This document shows positions 1 to 6,188 of a stretch of 7,835 bases of DNA, one piece after another (position 1 is the stretch's first letter; the number at the start of each line of letters is the position of its first letter). A program made the position numbers and the translations under genes. The notes beneath the pieces are model-generated. The model saw only the letters and a list, made by a program, of their open reading frames with translations. It was not told the origin of the DNA and searched no databases. Source of the DNA: Micrococcales bacterium (GTDB lineage Bacteria > Actinomycetota > Actinomycetes > Actinomycetales > Dermatophilaceae); the NCBI GenBank assembly GCA_003132125.1, contig PKWT01000005.1, positions 8,637-16,471 of the forward strand, read 5' to 3'.

Positions 1-1
1 G

Positions 2-16
2 GGCTGGGCCTACTGA
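2..16 (+). CDS. Possible 3' end of an upstream gene (partial)
   Basis: One reading frame ends here as Gly-Trp-Ala-Tyr followed by a TGA stop at 14-16. The stop overlaps the ribosome binding site of the next gene (AAGGAG at 16-21), the same stop-on-Shine-Dalgarno arrangement seen at 7490-7496. This makes it plausible that an upstream tail gene ends here and is translationally coupled to the next. Only four codons are visible, so the call rests on architecture alone and no function can be given. Confidence 0.3.
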   Translation, partial: GWAY

Positions 17-21
17 AGGAG
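16..21 (+). promoter_or_regulatory. Ribosome binding site for the first tail gene
   Basis: AAGGAG lies six bases before the ATG at 28. It is a strong Shine-Dalgarno match at good spacing and fixes the start of the first complete gene. Confidence 0.75.
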
Positions 22-27
22 CCTGCC

Positions 28-429
28 ATGCCTCTCGACCCCGCAGTCCTCGCAGATCTACTCGAAGCCGCCGCGGCGCACGCGAGCTACGACCCGCCCT
101 CGGTCTGGTACCTCGCAGCGACCTCGGACGCGCCCACCGACCTGACGCAGGGCACCGAGCTGTCAGGAGACGGATACAGCCGCTGTGCCGTCTCGCCGGC
201 GACGATCATGGCGCTCGTCTCGGGCGCCTGGCAGAACGGCAGCGACATCCTTTTCGACCCGGCCACGGGTGGCGACTGGACGGACGTTCTGGCGATCGAG
301 GCCTACGACGACCCCGTACTTTCAGACAACCGCCAGTGGTACTTCGTCCTGGAGGAGCCGGTGTCAGTGACGGCCGGCAACGCGCTGCGCATCCCGACCG
401 GCAACGTCACGATCGAGTGGCCCAGCTAA
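28..429 (+). CDS. Phage tail fiber/decoration-type protein, copy 1 (133 aa)
   Basis: A small structural protein of a family common in tailed phages, usually annotated 'phage tail fiber protein'. The family layout is visible: an N-terminal helix (residues 6-20), a 'P-x-V-x-Y-L-A' strand at about 24-30, a Ser/Asp/Pro-rich turn, the family hallmark 'GTELSGDGYSR' at 42-52, a 'I-L-F-D-P-A-T' segment at 74-80 and a C-terminal 'G-N-A-L-R-I-P-x-G-N-V-T-I' strand pair at 117-129. The length of about 130 residues is usual for the family. There is no signal peptide or membrane segment, and it is probably all-beta in the C-terminal two thirds. The start is set by AAGGAG at 16-21. It is followed 21 bases later by a paralog and then by the giant tail protein, which supports a role at the tail. 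The family's exact position in the virion is not settled, so 'fiber' is a label and not a demonstrated function. Confidence 0.78.
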   Translation: MPLDPAVLADLLEAAAAHASYDPPSVWYLAATSDAPTDLTQGTELSGDGYSRCAVSPATIMALVSGAWQNGSDILFDPATGGDWTDVLAIEAYDDPVLSDNRQWYFVLEEPVSVTAGNALRIPTGNVTIEWPS

Positions 430-437
430 CTTCGAAG

Positions 438-443
438 AAGGAG
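438..443 (+). promoter_or_regulatory. Ribosome binding site for the second tail gene
   Basis: AAGGAG within the purine-rich run AAGAAGGAGAT lies seven bases before the ATG at 451. It is near optimal and suggests high expression of the second small protein. It fixes the ATG at 451 as the start. Confidence 0.8.
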
Positions 444-450
444 ATCAACC

Positions 451-852
451 ATGGGAACGACCCCCGCATACCTCGCCGCGCTCGTCGCCGCAGCGATGAT
501 GCACGGCACCGCCTACCAGGCGCCGGCAACCGTCTACGCTGCGCTGATGACCACAGACAGCTCGGACGCCACGCCGGGGACGGAGTGCGGCGACGCAACC
601 TACGCCCGCGTGTCCGTTGCGCCAGCGAGCCTCTTTTCTCGCTCGGGTGCCGTCGACACCACCATCCTCGACATCCTTTGGCCAGGCGCGACGGCTTCCT
701 ACACGGTCCATGCCGTCGAGTTCTTCGACTCGGCGCTGTCCTCGGGCTCGAACAATCGCGTGCTGCCGTACATCCCGATCAGCTCCGTCGTGGTGCCCAT
801 CAACGAGCAGTTCAAACTGCCTGCCGGTAGCGGCTCAATCACCGTAAGCTAG
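451..852 (+). CDS. Phage tail fiber/decoration-type protein, copy 2 (133 aa)
   Basis: A paralog of the preceding gene, with exactly the same length. Shared landmarks align in order: 'Y-L-A-A-L-V-A-A-A' (7-15), 'A-Y-Q-A-P-A-T-V-Y-A-A-L' (21-32), 'GTECGDATYAR' (43-53) and a closing 'F-K-L-P-A-G-S-G-S-I-T-V-S' (121-133). This copy is closer to the common family pattern than copy 1, with the typical 'A-P-A-T-V-Y-x-A-L-x-T-x-D' opening and the 'P-G-A-T-A-S-Y' segment at 78-84. It has no membrane segment or signal peptide. Its ribosome binding site is the best of the tail genes here. Its TAG stop at 850-852 is two bases from the GTG of the giant tail gene, so the downstream gene is likely translated by re-initiation. 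The two copies probably arose by tandem duplication and may form hetero-oligomers or sit at two different places on the tail; that is inference. Confidence 0.82.
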   Translation: MGTTPAYLAALVAAAMMHGTAYQAPATVYAALMTTDSSDATPGTECGDATYARVSVAPASLFSRSGAVDTTILDILWPGATASYTVHAVEFFDSALSSGSNNRVLPYIPISSVVVPINEQFKLPAGSGSITVS

Positions 853-854
853 AC

Positions 855-3800
855 GTGTCGGTTGCCGTCAACAGTGGTGCGGTACCTGGCTTCGTCCTGG
901 AGCTGGCCGCCGCCTATGCCAAGGCTGGGATAGGCCCCGGTAAGAACGGCGACAGCCTGCCCACCGGCGGCACAGTCACCACAGACGGGGCCTACACGGT
1001 CCACGTTTTCACGGCTCCAGGCACCCTCACTATACCGGCGGGCGTCACCGTCCCGGCCGCCACCGTGCTCGTCGTGGGCGGCGGCGGTGGCGGCTCACGT
1101 GGTGGTGGCGGCGCTGGCGGCTACCTCACCGGCCCGCAGGTTCTCTCTGGCAGCATGTCAGTCGCGGTTGGGTCTGGAGGCGCGGGGCGCGCCAGTGCGT
1201 CCACGGTTGGCGACACCGGGCAGGACAGCGTCTTCGGCGCCTACACGGCCAAGGGCGGCGGCGGCGGAGGCCAGGACTCGAACGGCGTAGCTGGCGGCTC
1301 TGGCGGAGGCGGCGGCGCTAGTGGTGGTGCGGTTCGCAGCGGTGGCGCGGCGACCCCAGCAGGGCAAGGGAACGCCGGAGGCAGCAGCGGCTCAACGGCC
1401 AGCCCCTATCCGGGTGGCGGCGGCGGTGGCGCGGGAGCGGTAGGCGCGGCGGGCGCTGGCAGCGTTGGAGGGCACGGCGGCGCGGGGCTCTACACCGACA
1501 TCATCAAGGCAGGCACGTCGGTCGGCTACGGCGGCGGCGGTGGTGGCTGTACTTGGCTTGCTGGTACGCCTGGCACGGCAAGTGAAGGCGGTGGCGCGGG
1601 CAAGTCCTACTCGACCGGGAACGGCCTACCCGGCACGGCCAACACAGGAGGCGGCGGCGGCGGCGCTGGCAACGGCGGCAGCCAAGTCGGTGGCACCGGC
1701 GGCTCAGGCATCGTCGTCATCCGTTATCTGACGGCAAGTGTCTACACGTCTGACTGGAACGACGACAGTGGCAGCTCTCACGATGGCGCGCTGGCGAACT
1801 TCGCGGGCACGACCTCATCTGGCTGGGCGGGCAGCGGCACGAGTGCAGACCCGTACCGCTGCGTCATGGACGGTGTCGACGACATCATCACCATCCCCGA
1901 CGCTGTCGCCATGCACGTCTCCACCGGCGACTTCACGATTGAGATGTGGACCGACGCGCTCAACCCCGTCACCGGCTCTGCCGTAACTGGGCTCTGCTAC
2001 AAGGGCGTCCACGACACGCCGAGCATCAGCGACCTCGCCATCCAGATGACGGTTCAAAGCATGGCCTCGGGGCACGGAGGGATCCGCAGCTTTGTCGGCG
2101 TCGGGGCAGCGTCTGGAGACGCCTGGGTCAACTCTTTCGACCTCACCGGGCGATGCCACATAGTGCTGACCCGCACGAGCGGCGTCTGCCAGACCTACTT
2201 CAACGACGCAGTGATCGGCGCATCCTTCACCAACGCAGCAGACCTCTCGACCATCGTAGGCCGCTGGAACATCGGTCCGAACTCGATCCAGAACCACCCG
2301 CTCAACGGCGGCGTGGCAGTTTTCCGCCAGTACCCCTTCGCGCTCAGCGTGGCCCAGATCAAACAGAACGGCGCGGCTGGTATCCCCGTAGGAGGACAGG
2401 GATCAGGGGCGCTTTCCGCGGCCGGCTCGCAGAGCGGCGCGACCGCCGTGTTGCAGAACCCGCCCCTCTGGGCTGACGGCTCATGGACGCGTGTCGGCGA
2501 AGTGGTCTCTATGGTCGACTCGTGGGTCCAAGAGGCCATCGTCATGAACGAGGGCGACCTCTGGGAGATGTGGGCTCACGCCGGAAGCGGAGAAGACTAC
2601 GACTACCTCACCGCGCCCGCTCGTGAAGGGCCGTGGACGGGGTACTCAGGCAACCCCGTCGTCGCTGGTGCCTGGCAGGGCGATGTCGTCAAGGTCGGCA
2701 GCACCTACCACATGTTTGCGGCCCGTGGGGACATCGACGCGCCGCCCTACACTCACGATCACCTCGTCTCGACCGACAAAGTTAGCTGGACGGTCTACGC
2801 CAGCGATATTCTCCCGCTCGGTCCCGCAGGGGCCTTCGACGACTGGGGAATCTTCAACACCCGCGTTCTGGTCGACGACGACGGTACATGCTACATGTAC
2901 TACGACGGACGCCGTCAGTACGACTCGTTCTACACGGTCGGCCTAGCCGTAGCCCCCGACATCGACTCGCCCTTCGTCAAGTATGTCGGCAACCCGGTCC
3001 TCGGCAGCCCTCGGGTCTGTACAGGCAGACCAAAGGTACTGCACATCAACGGGGGCTACTACATGTGGGAGCATGGCCAGGTGGTCGCCTCACCGAGCCA
3101 CGCTGTCGTGTTGCCAACCGATGCCTTCCGAGCCTACGCACCCTCTCCATACGGCCCTTGGACTCTGGACCCCGTCGCCAGGCTGGTGCGCACCGGCTCT
3201 GATGAGGGCGAAGGTATGCCCCAGGGCCAGATTGCCGACTGTCATGTGATGGTCGACGGCGACACGTTGCTCATGTACTACACGGCGAACTCGAACGGCT
3301 CTGGTGTCGGGCCGACCAACGGGCCATCCGTGATCAAGCTGGCAACAGCGCCGCTCATCACTGAAGCTGGTGCCGCTGAGCTTGCTGGTGTCGGTACGCC
3401 TACGCTGGCGCTACAGGCCGTCAACGGAGATGGCGCAGCTCTACTCGAAGTCATCGCCGCAGGTACTCCCGCCGTTGTCTTACAAGCTGTCAACGGGTCT
3501 GGCGCAGCACTGCTAGAGGCGCTGGGAGAAGGCACTCCGTCGATCGTCGTTCAGGTAGTCTCAGGATCCGGTGAGGCGCTGCTAGACGCGCTGGGAGCTG
3601 GCACCCCCGTAGTCACCGTGAGCATCGAGCCGATCGTCCTCGATGTACCGATACCAGGCATCTCTGTAGTCGCGACGCTGTCTGGCTTCGTCATCATCGG
3701 ACCGCTGACGATCGACGTGCCCGTGCCCGAGATCGCCGTGGTCGCCGACCAGATCTACTTCGCTTTCGACGACGCAGGGCCGATCACAATCGAGCTTCCT

Positions 3801-6182
3801 GGAGCGCCCGACGTCGAAGTCGGCGCGCCCACAATCGACACGCCGACGCTGGCGCCGGCGGCGCTGGCCGGCTACGCCACTGGCGTGATAATCCAGCTCA
3901 CCACGAAAGACGGCCTGGTCGTCGACCTCGGCCCCCTTCACGAGAACCTGCAGACGGCACGTGCGCGCAAGTTCGGCTTCGAGACCTGCAGCTTTGAACT
4001 GCCGAGCTACTCGGTGAAGCGCAGCTACCCCGAGCTGCAGGCGATGACCGACGTGCTCGTGGTGCGCGATGGCGTGACCGTCTTCGAGGGCCGCATCACC
4101 GACCCCGGCATACAGCTCACCGAGACCGACACGCGGCGCATGGTCGCCTGTCGCGGCTACGCAGACAGCCTGGCAGACGACGAGAGCGTACGCCGTATGT
4201 ACGCCGACTCGGACCCATCCACCTGGCAGGCCGCCGTGCCGGCGCCGCCACATGACTTCGGCGTGAGCGCCTCGCTCGACGGCCTGGTCGCCCAAGCGAA
4301 GTGGGGGTCGACCTACGCCTCAGACGCCTGGGGAGCGCTCTGCTATCGCATCTTCGGCGGCATCATGAACGGCAAGAAGGTGACCACGCTGAAGGCGCAC
4401 TACCACTGGAACGGCAATCTCGACCCGAAGCTCATCACCACGGCAGAGACACCGTACTTCAACTTGTTCCCCGATCCGCGCTTTCAGTCCGGCGGCGGGG
4501 TCTGGCAGCCGCAGAATCCTGACACCGCCCAGGCCGCCGGTGTAGGCGACCCGCATCCCACGGTGATGACCTCCCCAAGTGGCGCTCCGGCGGGTAACGC
4601 TTTCCGCTGGGACTCGCGGTCATTCGGCTCTTGGCCATCCTGGGTAGGGGCGTGCCCGTGGCTTTGCTCGATGAGCATTCCGAGCGAGCTTCAAGCGGTG
4701 GCTGCCATCGTGGGCGACTGCCGTATCGGCGTCGTCCTGTGGACGGCTGGCAACGGCAGCGGTGACGCCATCGAGCTCTTCGCCAAAGACGCTCAGGGTC
4801 AGCCCATCGGTGAGGACGTAATCGTTTCCCTCCCGGAGAGCGATACTTGGCAGTTTGTCTCCGCAATTGGGACCTTCCCCGCGGAGACAGCCGAGATCGT
4901 GCTGGACATAGACGTCAACCCTGGACCTCTTCGCGCTAACTGGCGAACCATCGCTTTGCCGCTAGTAGGTAACCCGAACGCATACGGTGGACTCTCATAC
5001 GCAGACGGCTTCTCGGACGGCTGGGAGTGGACGAACGGGGCCAACAGCGGGCCGTCTCGCGAGAGCGACCTGACCGTAACCAAGCGGGTGCTGGCCAGGC
5101 TGAAAGCCTTCAACCACGCCATCCCGCTCTACGCCAGCATCTACGCGGCAGACAACCCCGACGCTCAAGCGTCGATGCCTGACGGTCCGATCGGCGCCTA
5201 CCACGTGCTGCGCGAGTGGCACTCCGACGCCAAGTCCTCAGGCGAGCTCTCGCTCGACGTCGGCCGCTACGGCGTTGGCCTGCGCATCGGCACCACGAGC
5301 ATGGTCAACGCCATCAACCAGCTTCCGCCGGCGCTCACCTTCAACCCACCCGCGACCGGCAAGAGCCCGGCGCCCTACGGCCTGACACTCAGCAACCTCA
5401 TCCTGATTGGCGAAGGTACGAGCGTCATCGATGCGATCAGGAACCTGGCGCGTGGCTACGTCGCCAGCGATCGCCAGCTCGTTTTCGACACAGACCCCAA
5501 CAACGTGACCTTCAACCAGCTCGTCTTCGCCGACGCTACGACTGACGCCGCGATCCTGCAAAGCCTCGACGCGATGCTCGACTGGGAGTACGGCTTCGAA
5601 GACAAGGGGCGCTTCTACTATGCGAACCCCGCTCTGATAGCCGCCGACCCGCGGCGCGTCTACCAGATCCCCTACTCGCTGGCGGCGCCCACTCTGACGC
5701 GCCAGATCGACGACGTCTGCAATGGCGTCGAGGTCTCCTGGACGCAGAAGGACGGCACGCAGGCTGCGATCACCGTAACGCGCCAGTCGCCGTGCCTGCC
5801 CAAGGGCATGCGCAAGATCCACGAGGTCACGATGTCGCAGCCCGGACAGCGCAACAAGAGCAGCGACATGAGCGCTGCCAAGGCGCTGGCCAAGGCCTAC
5901 CTCGACCAACACACCAAGCCGCAGATCAACGGCTCGATGCCGCTCACCGGCCGGCTCGTGCAGGACGGCACCGGCGCTTGGCGCAGCGTGCTGTCGATCA
6001 TGGAGGGCGAATATGTTCGCTTGACTGAAGCGCCCCCTGAAGAGCAGGACGACGGCCTGCTGCTGATCACAAGGGTCTCGATTGACCACACCACGCTACA
6101 GACGACGCTGGAAGTCGGGATGAATAGGAAGAGATTAGACCGTCTCTTGGCGCGCATGGACGCGACAATCGTGAGGCGTTAG
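855..6182 (+). CDS. Giant modular tail protein: glycine-rich, LamG-like, beta-propeller, repeat stalk and baseplate-hub domains (1775 aa)
   Basis: Probable tail-tip protein combining host-surface recognition with the baseplate hub. Modules in order: a short N-terminal segment (1-36); a glycine-rich domain (37-293) with several G4-G7 runs, ending in 'G-S-G-I-V-V-I-R-Y'; a LamG/concanavalin-like sandwich (294-510) with 'DGVDDIITIPDA' and 'F-T-I-E-M-W', closing in 'A-L-S-V-A-Q-I-K-Q-N'; a five-bladed propeller of GH43/GH32 type (537-835); three 23-residue repeats (847-915); three degenerate Pro-rich beta repeats (925-990); a hub domain (1007-1775) with 'V-R-D-G-V-T-V-F-E-G-R-I-T-D-P' (1069-1083) and a C-terminal half resembling siphophage tail-hub proteins. 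A probable jelly roll (1199-1400) interrupts the hub. The GTG start follows the previous stop by two bases and lacks a clear Shine-Dalgarno, suggesting translational coupling. No start with a good ribosome site is apparent near the hub, so a single polypeptide is likely. Catalytic residues in the propeller cannot be assigned with confidence. Confidence 0.85.
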   Translation: MSVAVNSGAVPGFVLELAAAYAKAGIGPGKNGDSLPTGGTVTTDGAYTVHVFTAPGTLTIPAGVTVPAATVLVVGGGGGGSRGGGGAGGYLTGPQVLSGSMSVAVGSGGAGRASASTVGDTGQDSVFGAYTAKGGGGGGQDSNGVAGGSGGGGGASGGAVRSGGAATPAGQGNAGGSSGSTASPYPGGGGGGAGAVGAAGAGSVGGHGGAGLYTDIIKAGTSVGYGGGGGGCTWLAGTPGTASEGGGAGKSYSTGNGLPGTANTGGGGGGAGNGGSQVGGTGGSGIVVIRYLTASVYTSDWNDDSGSSHDGALANFAGTTSSGWAGSGTSADPYRCVMDGVDDIITIPDAVAMHVSTGDFTIEMWTDALNPVTGSAVTGLCYKGVHDTPSISDLAIQMTVQSMASGHGGIRSFVGVGAASGDAWVNSFDLTGRCHIVLTRTSGVCQTYFNDAVIGASFTNAADLSTIVGRWNIGPNSIQNHPLNGGVAVFRQYPFALSVAQIKQNGAAGIPVGGQGSGALSAAGSQSGATAVLQNPPLWADGSWTRVGEVVSMVDSWVQEAIVMNEGDLWEMWAHAGSGEDYDYLTAPAREGPWTGYSGNPVVAGAWQGDVVKVGSTYHMFAARGDIDAPPYTHDHLVSTDKVSWTVYASDILPLGPAGAFDDWGIFNTRVLVDDDGTCYMYYDGRRQYDSFYTVGLAVAPDIDSPFVKYVGNPVLGSPRVCTGRPKVLHINGGYYMWEHGQVVASPSHAVVLPTDAFRAYAPSPYGPWTLDPVARLVRTGSDEGEGMPQGQIADCHVMVDGDTLLMYYTANSNGSGVGPTNGPSVIKLATAPLITEAGAAELAGVGTPTLALQAVNGDGAALLEVIAAGTPAVVLQAVNGSGAALLEALGEGTPSIVVQVVSGSGEALLDALGAGTPVVTVSIEPIVLDVPIPGISVVATLSGFVIIGPLTIDVPVPEIAVVADQIYFAFDDAGPITIELPGAPDVEVGAPTIDTPTLAPAALAGYATGVIIQLTTKDGLVVDLGPLHENLQTARARKFGFETCSFELPSYSVKRSYPELQAMTDVLVVRDGVTVFEGRITDPGIQLTETDTRRMVACRGYADSLADDESVRRMYADSDPSTWQAAVPAPPHDFGVSASLDGLVAQAKWGSTYASDAWGALCYRIFGGIMNGKKVTTLKAHYHWNGNLDPKLITTAETPYFNLFPDPRFQSGGGVWQPQNPDTAQAAGVGDPHPTVMTSPSGAPAGNAFRWDSRSFGSWPSWVGACPWLCSMSIPSELQAVAAIVGDCRIGVVLWTAGNGSGDAIELFAKDAQGQPIGEDVIVSLPESDTWQFVSAIGTFPAETAEIVLDIDVNPGPLRANWRTIALPLVGNPNAYGGLSYADGFSDGWEWTNGANSGPSRESDLTVTKRVLARLKAFNHAIPLYASIYAADNPDAQASMPDGPIGAYHVLREWHSDAKSSGELSLDVGRYGVGLRIGTTSMVNAINQLPPALTFNPPATGKSPAPYGLTLSNLILIGEGTSVIDAIRNLARGYVASDRQLVFDTDPNNVTFNQLVFADATTDAAILQSLDAMLDWEYGFEDKGRFYYANPALIAADPRRVYQIPYSLAAPTLTRQIDDVCNGVEVSWTQKDGTQAAITVTRQSPCLPKGMRKIHEVTMSQPGQRNKSSDMSAAKALAKAYLDQHTKPQINGSMPLTGRLVQDGTGAWRSVLSIMEGEYVRLTEAPPEEQDDGLLLITRVSIDHTTLQTTLEVGMNRKRLDRLLARMDATIVRR
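963..1733 (+). other. Glycine-rich adhesin-type domain (residues 37-293 of the giant tail protein)
   Basis: The domain opens with a strand-rich entry 'Y-T-V-H-V-F-T-A-P-G-T-L-T-I' and 'V-L-V-V-G-G-G-G-G-G'. Glycine runs follow at about residues 75-80, 83-86, 134-139, 150-154, 187-192, 225-231 and 265-270, and the exit is 'G-S-G-I-V-V-I-R-Y'. This layout matches the glycine-rich domain found in many phage tail fibers. In some phage adhesins glycine runs pack as polyglycine II helices with exposed loops that bind receptors; applying that here is inference. The underlying DNA is a low-complexity GGC/GGT-rich tract, prone to slippage or recombination. Confidence 0.75.
1734..2384 (+). other. LamG/concanavalin A-like lectin domain (residues 294-510)
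   Basis: The signature of a LamG-type jelly roll is present: 'G-A-L-A-N-F' near 311-316, 'M-D-G-V-D-D-I-I-T-I-P-D' at 338-349, 'D-F-T-I-E-M-W' at 359-365, 'H-I-V-L-T-R' at 435-440, 'Y-F-N-D' at 448-451 and the closing 'L-N-G-G-V-A-V-F-R-Q-Y' with 'A-L-S-V-A-Q-I-K-Q' at 483-504. These domains usually bind glycans or cell-surface components. The specific ligand is unknown. Confidence 0.8.
2463..3359 (+). other. Five-bladed beta-propeller, GH43/GH32-like (residues 537-835)
   Basis: Five evenly recurring aromatic/Met strand motifs mark the blades: 'D-L-W-E-M-W' (568-573), 'S-T-Y-H-M-F' (616-621), 'T-C-Y-M-Y-Y' (678-683), 'G-Y-Y-M-W-E' (734-739) and 'T-L-L-M-Y-Y' (804-809). Several are preceded by a D/G turn, as in 'V-D-D-D-G' (673-677). 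Phrases such as 'F-D-D-W-G-I-F-N-T-R' (661-670) and 'S-P-Y-G-P-W' (764-769) are typical of GH43/GH32/GH130-type propellers. Acidic candidates at residue 555, at 662/663 and at 784/786 are compatible with an active site, but the sequence alone does not prove catalysis. It could cleave surface polysaccharide or only bind it. Confidence 0.72.
3393..3599 (+). repeat. Three tandem 23-residue protein repeats (3 x 69 bp)
   Basis: Residues 847-915 of the giant tail protein contain three units, each beginning G-T-P and carrying 'V-N-G-x-G-A-A-L-L-E' or a close variant ('V-S-G-S-G-E-A-L-L-D' in the third). A fourth G-T-P at 916 opens the next region. The period is exactly 23 residues each time. The DNA is much more diverged than the protein, with most identical residues in units 1 and 2 using different synonymous codons. 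It probably forms a beta-rich stalk between the propeller and the hub. Confidence 0.85.
3627..3824 (+). repeat. Degenerate Pro-rich beta repeats, three units of 24-26 residues
   Basis: Residues 925-990 carry 'E-P-I-V-L-D-V-P-I-P', 'G-P-L-T-I-D-V-P-V-P' and 'G-P-I-T-I-E-L-P-G-A-P', spaced 24 and 26 residues apart and each followed by a Val-rich strand in the first two units. This is a second array directly after the 23-residue repeats but with a different consensus. It probably acts as an extended linker leading into the hub. Confidence 0.65.
4449..5054 (+). other. Carbohydrate-binding-module-like jelly roll within the hub (residues about 1199-1400)
   Basis: The segment opens with 'F-N-L-F-P-D-P-R-F', the N-L-x-x-D/N-P-x-F opening typical of CBM4/9-like jelly rolls. 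It continues with 'A-G-N-A-F-R-W-D', 'C-S-M-S-I-P', 'G-V-V-L-W', 'S-D-T-W-Q-F-V-S-A-I-G-T' and 'A-E-I-V-L-D-I-D-V', the order expected for strands of such a fold. It ends with a Trp/Gly-rich exit around 'D-G-F-S-D-G-W-E-W'. Codons ending in A or T are more frequent here than in the flanking hub. I infer an inserted sugar-binding module; the exact boundaries are uncertain. Confidence 0.6.
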
Positions 6183-6188
6183 ATGCGC

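Noticed and set aside
435..454. Leader before the second gene closely resembles the T7 gene 10/expression-vector ribosome site (AAGAAGGAGAT ... CCATGG)
   Set aside because: It differs at two positions and the surrounding DNA is continuous phage coding sequence, so vector contamination is unlikely. It is best read as a strong natural Shine-Dalgarno.
336..830. Rightward 164-codon frame overlapping the two small tail genes
   Set aside because: It spans the end of one gene and most of the next in another frame, is Arg/His-rich as expected of a high-GC shadow, and has no ribosome site.
3582..4295. Leftward 237-codon frame opposite the repeat and hub start
   Set aside because: Antisense shadow rich in His, Arg and Val with no domain, lying over a well-supported forward gene.
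5238..6089. Leftward 283-codon frame opposite the hub domain
   Set aside because: It is an antisense shadow of the hub coding region, with composition typical of high-GC reverse frames and no recognisable motif.
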